Part shown: piece after piece, positions 8,582 through 15,481 of the stretch
How positions within the stretch are numbered: position 1 is the first letter of the stretch
Layout of the letters: each line of letters opens with the position of its first letter
Assembly: GCA_021784635.1 (NCBI GenBank)
Contig: JAJYHS010000221.1
Location: 1-21,740, forward strand
Length of the DNA: 21,740 nt
Origin: a bacterium
Lineage (GTDB): Bacteria; Bdellovibrionota; Bdellovibrionia; Bdellovibrionales; UBA1609
Direction of reading: 5' to 3'
The notes under the pieces: model-generated
The model's input: the letters and a program-made list of their open reading frames with translations, nothing else
Told to the model about the DNA's origin: nothing
Database searches by the model: none
Translations under genes and position numbers: made by a program

Positions 8582-9483
8582 TTATATCTTTTGTTATGAT
8601 CGAGTGCCAAGGCGCCGATGTGTTCGAGCGCGCGCTGCGTTTGCTGGTCGACACGACCGCGAGTGGCTTCAATTTCAGAAAAAATATCGTTCAAAGTGAG
8701 AATATGTGCGCGATTCACCGCCGCTTTTGATATCAAATCGGCAATTCGATCTGTCGCTGAATCGGCACGAAAATCTAAGATACATTGAGCCTTTTCGGCC
8801 CACGGTTTGAGGTCTTTTGCTTCAATAGGTGCCGCAATCATCAAACCTCGCCGCTCATCAGCTAAACCGCTCTCGCCTCCATTTTTACGTTCAAAGTCGG
8901 CCAGGGCGCAAATTGTGAGCTTCTCGAGTAAAACCGGCGAATAACGTTCGGCTGTCCATGCCATCTTTTCCGGTGATCGCACCCAGATTCGTACGGGATG
9001 GCCCATTTTCAAAAGCCAAGGGAGTACATCTCGGACCAACTGTCCGCCACCAACTATATCCACACCGTCACACTCGCGAAATTTTCGTCGCGCTAGACTG
9101 CCGTAAGATTGGCTGCCGAGATCACGTAAAAATTCATCGCGAACACGTCGTGCTTGCAAATGTGTTTTGTCTAAAAAAGGTTTCAACCAAGAATCTTGCG
9201 GTATGGACTTCAAGAACTGGCGAAATTGGCCGTGGACTTCGGTTTCACCGCGTACTGGCGAATGTAACCCACAAACGATTTCAAGCAAAAATCGAAAGGC
9301 GTTTTGACCTGTGTAAACTTCATCGCCGTCTTCGGCTTTTTCAACCCCGAAACTTTCGCTGCCAAATGCGAGCCGGCGCACACACGTCTCCCAAATGAAC
9401 CATTGCGGATTGTGAAACGAAAACGCAGCCGGCTGCGAATCCCGCCGTCGATGCACGATGACGACATCTGTTGAACCATTCAT
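8578..9483 (-). CDS. hemA: Compact, divergent glutamyl-tRNA reductase (HemA)
   Basis: This is the first gene of the operon and the committed step of the C5 pathway, reducing glutamyl-tRNA to glutamate-1-semialdehyde. The nucleophilic cysteine motif is recognisable as ETCVRR (Cys34, normally STCNR). GLHSPVRGETEVHGQ (72-86) matches the usual GLDSLVLGEPQILGQ, and a nucleotide-binding VDIVGGGQLV follows at 141-150. At 301 residues it is about 100 shorter than typical HemA, and the C-terminal helical dimerisation domain is largely missing. The position of the conserved active-site histidine (His99 in E. coli numbering) aligns with Phe65. The ATG at 9483 has an AAGGA site at 9493-9497. Activity is inferred from its place with hemL; a strongly drifted enzyme is the main alternative reading. 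Confidence 0.85.
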   Translation of the reverse strand: MNGSTDVVIVHRRRDSQPAAFSFHNPQWFIWETCVRRLAFGSESFGVEKAEDGDEVYTGQNAFRFLLEIVCGLHSPVRGETEVHGQFRQFLKSIPQDSWLKPFLDKTHLQARRVRDEFLRDLGSQSYGSLARRKFRECDGVDIVGGGQLVRDVLPWLLKMGHPVRIWVRSPEKMAWTAERYSPVLLEKLTICALADFERKNGGESGLADERRGLMIAAPIEAKDLKPWAEKAQCILDFRADSATDRIADLISKAAVNRAHILTLNDIFSEIEATRGRVDQQTQRALEHIGALALDHNKRYK

Positions 9484-9492
9484 TATTTGTTT

Positions 9493-9497
9493 TCCTT
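9493..9497 (-). promoter_or_regulatory. Ribosome binding site of hemA
   Basis: AAGGA reads leftward nine bases before the hemA ATG at 9483. It is the only clear Shine-Dalgarno site at the head of the operon. Most downstream genes rely on stop/start overlaps. Confidence 0.7.
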
Positions 9498-9644
9498 GAA
9501 ACCCATTTTTCTCATTTTATGCCCTAATAAACGCCGTTAATTGTCATGGTTATGTCAGATAATGGCACGCGATGTCCAAAAATTTGACAACCACACCCGT
9601 TAACCTCCATTTTAAGTCGGGCAAATTGGACACATAAACTTTGT

Positions 9645-9659
9645 ACTGTGGCACACAGT
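9645..9659. promoter_or_regulatory. 15-base palindrome in the hemA/lipoprotein divergent spacer
   Basis: ACTGTG-GCA-CACAGT is a perfect inverted repeat with 6-base arms. It lies in the 252-base spacer (9484-9735) between the leftward heme operon and the rightward lipoprotein gene. The same spacer holds a TTGACA at 9584-9589 on the plus strand without a convincing -10. It also holds TGTCCAA near 9574 and its reverse complement TTGGACA near 9626. No other gene or RNA is visible in the spacer. The palindrome has the size of an operator for a dimeric regulator; a link to the operon's own response regulator is an untested inference. Confidence 0.4.
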
Positions 9660-9735
9660 TTGTAGGCTAAAAAGCCGTACCGGATTGTAGTACACGCCAA
9701 TTGTGCATCATTGTCTCGGCAGGAGTCATTTTGAC

Positions 9736-10854
9736 ATGAAATCGAATTATTGCAAAAGTACTGTTCATTTTAGTTTTGTGGCTGTGCTCATGTTTTTAAC
9801 GGCTTGCAGTCAATCGCTCCCGCCGAAACTCGACATGAGATTTGCCGGAAACCACAACGTCCAGATTTTAACGCCGACCAATCGCCAAAACATGGCTGTG
9901 CTCGGAGCTTATGCCCTCGGCGTAATCGCTCTTAAAAATCTCGATATTTATTTAGACATTGCTGAAACGGGGACTACAAAATTTCCGGTAACGTCGGGCA
10001 ATCAAAAACAAACCATCGAACAAAATATACTCCCAAGCTGTGAGAAAGTGACGCCCGTGTCTTCGGCCAAAAACGGGTCGGTCACTTACCGCGTTGACAG
10101 CAGTAATTGTGGCAGCAGCGGAGCAATCAATAAATGGACTTCGCAGTTTTCGTTCACCACCGATCAAAGCGGCAAGATCGCTTCATTGAATTACGACTCG
10201 TCGAAAGATCCGTCACTGTTTCAATATGGCGCCTATCCGGTACTCGCGCTCAATCAACAAAGTACAACTAACCATCAAAGAATTTCCCAAACTTTGACGA
10301 TCCCCAATGAAACGACGGCATCGAACGGGAACACATCACCCGGTGAATCAATCACGTTGACCAACCAAAACGGGATCTATCAATTCAGCGCAAACACGGT
10401 TATGCAATTCACTTACGACACGTCGAACGTAAAAGGCAAAAGGAATAATCAAAAAATTCTTACCGCAACCGTTACGATTCAAGGCGAACTCGATCGTCGC
10501 AACTCAACTCAACAAAAAATTGAACTGACAAAATTTTCGGTTCAATATTTAGCTACAGGTCCGTCACAAAGCCAACCCCTTGCCAGCGGGAGCATTGAAA
10601 TTCAAAACCCGCAAACAAATTTTATCCCCTTTTCAAACGGAGTACCGGTTGGCGCAATCCCGTTTACTTTGACCGCCACCGTTCCAAAGCAAACGCTCAC
10701 GGCTAATATTCAATCGTCCGCGCAGAGCCTCTACATAAAAGGTGAACCTGGGGCCGTTAGCCTTGACGCGACTTCATCTGCCACGCGCCTAAATGAAATG
10801 ATGGCGGCCGCTCAATACGCGGCGACCGATGTCGGGCTGTATACGACAAACTAA
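9736..10854 (+). CDS. Predicted lipoprotein of unknown function, Ser/Thr/Asn/Gln-rich
   Basis: The ATG at 9736 is chosen because AGGAG lies at 9721-9725 with a 10-base spacing. The resulting 372-residue protein starts with a classical lipoprotein signal ending in LTAC (Cys24) followed by Ser, which fits outer-membrane retention. The mature part is polar and beta-rich with many T, S, N and Q. It has two cysteines (LPSC and SNCGSS) that could form a disulfide, and no recognisable domain or catalytic motif. It is transcribed away from hemA. Its stop overlaps the stop of the aromatic hydroxylase by four bases (CTAA, 10851-10854), so there is no room for separate terminators between the two convergent genes. 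Confidence 0.85.
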   Translation: MKSNYCKSTVHFSFVAVLMFLTACSQSLPPKLDMRFAGNHNVQILTPTNRQNMAVLGAYALGVIALKNLDIYLDIAETGTTKFPVTSGNQKQTIEQNILPSCEKVTPVSSAKNGSVTYRVDSSNCGSSGAINKWTSQFSFTTDQSGKIASLNYDSSKDPSLFQYGAYPVLALNQQSTTNHQRISQTLTIPNETTASNGNTSPGESITLTNQNGIYQFSANTVMQFTYDTSNVKGKRNNQKILTATVTIQGELDRRNSTQQKIELTKFSVQYLATGPSQSQPLASGSIEIQNPQTNFIPFSNGVPVGAIPFTLTATVPKQTLTANIQSSAQSLYIKGEPGAVSLDATSSATRLNEMMAAAQYAATDVGLYTTN

Positions 10855-12782
10855 TTCTCTATGAGTTTCAAACCGCGCCGAACGAGCGTGGCAATATTCG
10901 CATTTTTTGCGCCTAGGCCGAGCAATTCATTTTTTAAACGTAAACTCAGATTTCGCGCCTGTTCAAGATCATTGAGCTGCTGCAAAATTTCGATGAGTTC
11001 GAGCCGCAGCAACCAGTCGTTCGAAAAATGATGCTGTAATTTGACAGCAATTTGCTCCGCCTCAGCTAAAGTACGCGCGTGCGTTTGACGAACAAGCGAT
11101 TCGCGCAGTTTACGAACGCGCTCGTAAAGCGGAACAAGCGGCCGGTTATCATCGGTCAAATTTATATTTTGCGCGCGAATTTTCGGCCGCTCACGACGCG
11201 TGTCACGCAAATAAGAGCGACGATCCGCCGCTCCGCCAAACACTCCGGTTACGGCCCCACCGCAAGCAAGATCGAACAGCCCCCATTCTGGAGCGAAAAA
11301 TACCTGCTCACATGCGGATTGTGTTTGCGCCCTGTAGACGCGGCATTCTGAAAACGTAAGGACGAGATTGCGAACATGTCGGTTCGCTCCGCCCCCGCTT
11401 TTCCGCAAAACGCGTTTCAAAACTCCCTCGACAACAATACCCGATTCGTATTCCAACCGACCGCGCGACCGACCCTTAAACCCGCACTTCGTTAAATCTT
11501 TTTTAGTTAGTTCGGCAGCTGTTTTATTCAAGCCCCGAATTCTCCCGAGAGGCGTACCGTATCCTTGTGCGTGATATTTCGCCGAATGTCCCAGCAACTG
11601 TTTATCCGCATAGCTGAGCTGTACGGGCCCCGTGAACTGCAAATATATCGGGCACCCGTACCTTTTCTCGATTTGCGCATTGAGTTCGTCGGCTGAGGCG
11701 TCACAAAATTCTGAAAACGCAATGTCAACTCCCGCGCGCCACGGCTCACCTATTTCTTTTACGTCGCTCGTTTGCCCCCGCGAATCCGCGCCGGTTCTAC
11801 CGCCACAAAAAACACCTGTTAATTTTCCGCTTATCTGCAGCCCGGAATCCAATTCAACCGTATTGACTAGCCCCGACCGCTTCGCCCGCGCGAGCCCCTC
11901 GATACCGCCCAACTTGTAAGCCAGCTCCAATGACAACTCATCAATCACGCCTTCGAGTTGTTTAAAGTTTTCGACGTAAAACAGCTGCGGCTGCGGTTTT
12001 GTTATGTCGTAATTCACGCTGACGCAGTCCATGGTGAGCGGAATCTTTTTGACCCGATCTGAGAAGCAATCGTAACTCTCGCCGACTGAAGATAATAGAC
12101 CGGCGCCGTAAATTTTAAATTGGCCGCGCGCGCCTATCAGTCCGTATTCAATTGACCACCAACCCAAACGCGCAAGTTTCGTCGCTTCGCTCGTATAGGT
12201 CACAGTTTTGTACATTTCTTGAAGTTTTCGCTCAGCCGCCGCTATTTCGTCGGCCGTCGCCGCGGCACTTTCTTTTATTTCAGACAATTCTTTGATGGCT
12301 TCGTAAACATCGAGATCTTCTTTGGCAAAAATAGCCTTACGCGCGATTTCACCAAAGCGGTTTAAATAGGCGGCATAGTTGGGCGCCGAAATAATCGGCG
12401 CATGCCCTGCCGCTTCGTGCACAATGTCAGGCGCGGGAGTGTATTCCAAATGTTCGAGACGTCGCATGTCGCACGCGATGGGCAGAATATTGAGGCTTAA
12501 AAACTCCAAAAAAACGGATGGCGGTATAAACCCCGTAACAGTGGCCACGCGCCAACCGAAACGTTTCAGCTTTTTATCCATTTCGGTCATGCGCGGAATC
12601 CGCTCAATTGTGATTCCGGTTTCTTTAAGTCCCGTAAGGTATTTCTGATGAGCGTGATCTTTAAAAAAAGCCCGCGACACACGCATGATATAACGCCAAC
12701 TCGCATGATCGATGGCGGTATAGGCTTTGTAATTTTGCCGAGCCATGTAATGCTTCAAATACCCAGGGATCTCGCGCGCCAT
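10851..12782 (-). CDS. Large aromatic amino acid hydroxylase (phenylalanine-4-hydroxylase family)
   Basis: This iron- and pterin-dependent monooxygenase probably converts phenylalanine to tyrosine. The iron ligands are visible as PDIVHEAAGHAP (His122, His127) and Glu212 in WWSIEYGL. The pterin and substrate region also fits, with ESYDCFSD (235-242) and YDITKPQPQLFYVENF (about 258-273). A helical Ala/Glu-rich insert lies at about 150-195. At 643 residues it is more than twice the usual bacterial enzyme. Residues from about 305 form an extra C-terminal region, with a beta-type part containing GKLTGVF and a final helical stretch resembling TPR repeats (about 560-640). Long versions are known in Bacteroidetes and other groups. 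The ATG at 12782 has a strong GAGGAGG site at 12786-12792, which rules against the upstream in-frame TTG at 12821. Confidence 0.93.
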   Translation of the reverse strand: MAREIPGYLKHYMARQNYKAYTAIDHASWRYIMRVSRAFFKDHAHQKYLTGLKETGITIERIPRMTEMDKKLKRFGWRVATVTGFIPPSVFLEFLSLNILPIACDMRRLEHLEYTPAPDIVHEAAGHAPIISAPNYAAYLNRFGEIARKAIFAKEDLDVYEAIKELSEIKESAAATADEIAAAERKLQEMYKTVTYTSEATKLARLGWWSIEYGLIGARGQFKIYGAGLLSSVGESYDCFSDRVKKIPLTMDCVSVNYDITKPQPQLFYVENFKQLEGVIDELSLELAYKLGGIEGLARAKRSGLVNTVELDSGLQISGKLTGVFCGGRTGADSRGQTSDVKEIGEPWRAGVDIAFSEFCDASADELNAQIEKRYGCPIYLQFTGPVQLSYADKQLLGHSAKYHAQGYGTPLGRIRGLNKTAAELTKKDLTKCGFKGRSRGRLEYESGIVVEGVLKRVLRKSGGGANRHVRNLVLTFSECRVYRAQTQSACEQVFFAPEWGLFDLACGGAVTGVFGGAADRRSYLRDTRRERPKIRAQNINLTDDNRPLVPLYERVRKLRESLVRQTHARTLAEAEQIAVKLQHHFSNDWLLRLELIEILQQLNDLEQARNLSLRLKNELLGLGAKNANIATLVRRGLKLIEN

Positions 12783-12800
12783 TTGCCTCCTCGCGGTTGA

Positions 12801-12829
12801 AGTGTAAGCTTTGCGTGACAATATGACAA
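12801..12829 (-). promoter_or_regulatory. Sigma70-type promoter for the aromatic amino acid hydroxylase
   Basis: Read leftward, TTGTCA (12829-12824, 5 of 6 to consensus) and TACACT (12806-12801, 4 of 6) are separated by exactly 17 bases. The predicted start near 12794 would leave a very short leader that still contains the GAGGAGG ribosome site. Confidence 0.5.
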
Positions 12830-12907
12830 CCCGAAGCGTCAGCGCCCCGTTTGATTTTTTCGATCAGCTCTAGACAAACCCGCACGAGTCCATTTAAATT
12901 GAAAAAC

Positions 12908-13312
12908 ATGAAAACAAGTCAATCGAACCAAGATAAGTGGCAAACGCAACCTTCACTTGTAAAACAGTTGAGTTGGGCGTTCATCGCAATCGGAATCATC
13001 GGCATTATTGTCGGAGTTATTACTAAGCACGCCGTCGAAGGGCCAGCGGTAGCACTTCCCGATTTTCTTTTGCTGCTGGGTCTCGGTATGTCGGCGCGAT
13101 GGAATTTTGCCTGTGCGATTGGCCTGCTTGTAATGGCTATTACAACGACAGTGACCGTATTTGTGCTGGCACCTGACTACTTTTTTCCGCACACGGCGTG
13201 CGAACGTTACTGGGGCGCCGCGGGCATGAATATTGGATATATGACCATCGCCGCAGGGCTCATCTTCGTTTCGATTCACGTGGCAAAGCGCCTTGGCATC
13301 GAACCGAGCTAA
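12908..13312 (+). CDS. Small integral membrane protein of unknown function
   Basis: This 134-residue protein has a polar N-terminus (about 20 residues) and then three or four hydrophobic segments: near 25-45, 50-62, 70-93 and 108-126. No signal peptide, catalytic motif or known family is recognised. The ATG at 12908 is favoured over an upstream TTG at 12851 because the extra residues would be Arg/Ser-rich and unlike the rest; the ribosome site is weak either way. It diverges from the hydroxylase gene and converges on the lipoprotein gene at 13342, with 29 bases between stops and no hairpin seen there. Confidence 0.75.
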   Translation: MKTSQSNQDKWQTQPSLVKQLSWAFIAIGIIGIIVGVITKHAVEGPAVALPDFLLLLGLGMSARWNFACAIGLLVMAITTTVTVFVLAPDYFFPHTACERYWGAAGMNIGYMTIAAGLIFVSIHVAKRLGIEPS

Positions 13313-13341
13313 GCTAATTTAAATCGTTAAGCGACTATCAC

Positions 13342-14304
13342 CTAAAGATTCAAATCAAGAATTGAATGGATGATTTGCCGCCATGTCGGCTGCAAGTAGC
13401 TGACCAGGAATTGCGTCCAAATCCTCGCGAAAAAATTCACATGTACGAGTCGCGCGCCCAGCGGCGTATGTAAAAACCCTTTCAAGTTATTCGCCATCGA
13501 AACCATGTCGACTTGATCCATTGCCCCCACAGAAGCGGGGATGCGACCGCCGCCCGACATGGCTTGGCAGATTTGTTCGTCCATCGAAGCGAATTCGGAG
13601 TCACTGTAACCACTGCTTAAATACGACCAAAAGGGATGCAGTTGATCAAGGTCTGGCGACGGCTCGTAAACCTGATACACAGAGGGATTAGCGTAAAATA
13701 TTGGCAATAAAAAATTTAATGAAGAGAGCGCGCCGGAACCTTTACTCGAATCGAAAAGTTCAGCCGAAGCCGCGACATATTGCTGGGCCACTCCCACCAG
13801 CAAAACGTAAACGCGAGAAAAAAACTGAGACGGCGTAATAGTCGACGTGAGCGCCAAATCTTTCAGCGCCGATTGAATGTTGGCAAGCGAAATTTCAGAA
13901 TACTGATTCGATGTCGCCCCCGTAAGTTTATCCATAAACACCATTGAAAGCGCGGAACCGTATGAAATGTTTCCGGGCGTCGGCTCGTAATATGGCACAA
14001 ATTGAAGGTATGCGGTGTTTGATGATTCAACTGTGGGCGGCACAGAGGCCAAGTTCAATAACAGATCGCTCGGCACAAGCTGGCCAGCTTGATAATAAGT
14101 GCTCACCTGCCCGGATAACACCATTTCTGAACCTGAAATATTATTGCATTCCGCCAGTGCTGCCGTCGGGCTGATGTAAGATGACGCCGACGACACCGTT
14201 CCCCGACTTGAGTCGGCATTCGAGCTGCTCGCACCGCAGCCACTTAAAAAAAGTGATGAAAAAAATAGCGAAATGAAAGCCAACGATAAAAATGCCCACC
14301 GCAT
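13342..14304 (-). CDS. Predicted lipoprotein of unknown function
   Basis: This 320-residue protein has a hydrophobic signal ending in FLSGC (Cys23) followed by Gly and a Ser-rich linker (about 26-44). The ATG at 14304 has a GAGGG site just upstream. The mature part is Ser/Gln/Leu-rich and contains several possible helices, with segments such as LLNLASVPPTVES and FLVSYLQPTWRQ near the end. I see no catalytic signature and recognise no family. It is divergent from the lipoprotein gene at 14420, with 115 bases between them and no clean promoter found in that spacer. The clustering of four lipoproteins suggests a cell-envelope function, but not which one. Confidence 0.82.
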   Translation of the reverse strand: MRWAFLSLAFISLFFSSLFLSGCGASSSNADSSRGTVSSASSYISPTAALAECNNISGSEMVLSGQVSTYYQAGQLVPSDLLLNLASVPPTVESSNTAYLQFVPYYEPTPGNISYGSALSMVFMDKLTGATSNQYSEISLANIQSALKDLALTSTITPSQFFSRVYVLLVGVAQQYVAASAELFDSSKGSGALSSLNFLLPIFYANPSVYQVYEPSPDLDQLHPFWSYLSSGYSDSEFASMDEQICQAMSGGGRIPASVGAMDQVDMVSMANNLKGFLHTPLGARLVHVNFFARIWTQFLVSYLQPTWRQIIHSILDLNL

Positions 14305-14419
14305 GAGAAGCCCTCACATGATATTTCTTTAATTGTAACGACGCGGTCGCGACTTCGTAAGTCCAGCTTTGCTTCTTGTATCTGATCACGATATTCTCAA
14401 CAGTGCGGAGGCATTAACA

Positions 14420-15352
14420 ATGCGATACCTTCTTTGTCTTGAGCTCTTCCTTTCATTATCATTTCTCTCGGGCTGTGCGAATTTGATGTCCAACGGTTCA
14501 CTCGACACGGCCGGACTTACGGCGAGTGGCGCGGTCGCGAAAGGGCCGACGGCGAAACGGTTAAAAGCAAGCGGACCGGTTCAAATTGTTTTCAAACCGG
14601 TTCTCAACCATATCGACATCACCAATTATTATTCCCGATCGACGACCCACGCGTATTCCGATAATGAACTTGTAAAAACACTCACTGATATCGCTAATTT
14701 TACGGTTAAAACGAAAACGGTTGCAGTCGACAACCAAAATCAAACCGCAACTTATGACTTAACAACAATCAAAAAAACAGGTTTGGTCGACCTTTCTGAT
14801 TTTGCCATGCCCGATTTAGGTGAAACGCTTGAACTTATGCTCACCAATCAAGGTAAGGTTTTGCGAGCGGGCAATTATCCGCCGGGCACGTTGTTTTTTG
14901 TGCCGCCAGTTTCACTCCCCAATAAACCGGTTAAAGTCGGAGATTCGTGGCCAATGACTTCGGAGTGGGTGAGTTTGAAATCGGGACTTCCGCTTAAAAT
15001 GAAAACCCTTTCAACGTTGCGGGCTATCCGCAAATGCGGAACAACCGGCCGCTGCGCTGAAATCGATTTGACAGGCACGGTTCAACTTGAACCCACGCGA
15101 TCCGAAAATGACGGTAGCGCAAACAAACTGCCGAAATTTGTGAGTTCAATGAATGGGTCGCTCCTCTTTTCACTCACCCGAGGCACAGTTTTGTATTCGT
15201 ATTTGGTTTCGTCAGAAAGCTTGAGCGGCAAGAACACCCGGATTATCATTCGCTCGTGCATGGTTTCAAGCGTTGTAAAACCGAGCGACGAGAACCTTTT
15301 AGGTTCTGTGCCTGTTCAATGCCGGCCGCTCGATCAGCCACCGAAGTATTAG
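14420..15352 (+). CDS. Predicted lipoprotein, possibly DUF6263-like
   Basis: The ATG at 14420 is supported by GGAGG at 14407-14411 with an 8-base spacing and gives 310 residues. The signal ends in FLSGC (Cys19). The mature protein is beta-rich. A central stretch, LPNKPVKVGDSWPM at about 170-185, resembles the conserved core of the DUF6263 lipoprotein family. That match is from memory of the pattern and is tentative. Four cysteines in two groups (KCGTTGRC and the C-terminal SC and QC) may form disulfides. It lies 129 bases upstream of the metalloprotease gene in the same direction and may share its regulation, but the palindrome in that gap suggests the protease has a control point of its own. 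Confidence 0.84.
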   Translation: MRYLLCLELFLSLSFLSGCANLMSNGSLDTAGLTASGAVAKGPTAKRLKASGPVQIVFKPVLNHIDITNYYSRSTTHAYSDNELVKTLTDIANFTVKTKTVAVDNQNQTATYDLTTIKKTGLVDLSDFAMPDLGETLELMLTNQGKVLRAGNYPPGTLFFVPPVSLPNKPVKVGDSWPMTSEWVSLKSGLPLKMKTLSTLRAIRKCGTTGRCAEIDLTGTVQLEPTRSENDGSANKLPKFVSSMNGSLLFSLTRGTVLYSYLVSSESLSGKNTRIIIRSCMVSSVVKPSDENLLGSVPVQCRPLDQPPKY

Positions 15353-15401
15353 AAAAACCGCAATCTTCATCCAATACACTAAATAATTTACACGACCTCT
15401 A

Positions 15402-15435
15402 GTAAAGCCACCGACAAAGTGCTTTACAGTAAAGC
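15402..15435. repeat. Three GTAAAGC half-sites, two of them forming a 15-base palindrome
   Basis: GTAAAGC occurs at 15402-15408 and again at 15429-15435, and its reverse complement GCTTTAC at 15421-15427. The last two form the perfect palindrome GCTTTAC-A-GTAAAGC. It lies 47 bases before the metalloprotease ATG. It may be an operator with a third half-site. Alternatively it may be an RNA element in which the middle copy can pair with either neighbour. There is no T-tract, so a simple terminator for the preceding gene is unlikely. Confidence 0.5.
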
Positions 15436-15481
15436 AGTTCAGCGGGTGGGTTTGAGCCGAAATATCTAAGGGGGAAATCAA

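Noticed and set aside
8958..9398. A 146-codon open frame on the plus strand
   Set aside because: It lies wholly within hemA on the opposite strand and its translation has no recognisable pattern.
12783..12821. TTG start giving 13 more residues to the aromatic hydroxylase
   Set aside because: The ATG at 12782 has a strong GAGGAGG site at the right spacing, and the upstream stretch overlaps the predicted promoter.
15421..15435. LexA box before the metalloprotease
   Set aside because: The Bdellovibrio LexA box is TTAC-N3-GTAA; here the spacing is TTAC-N1-GTAA, so the match fails.
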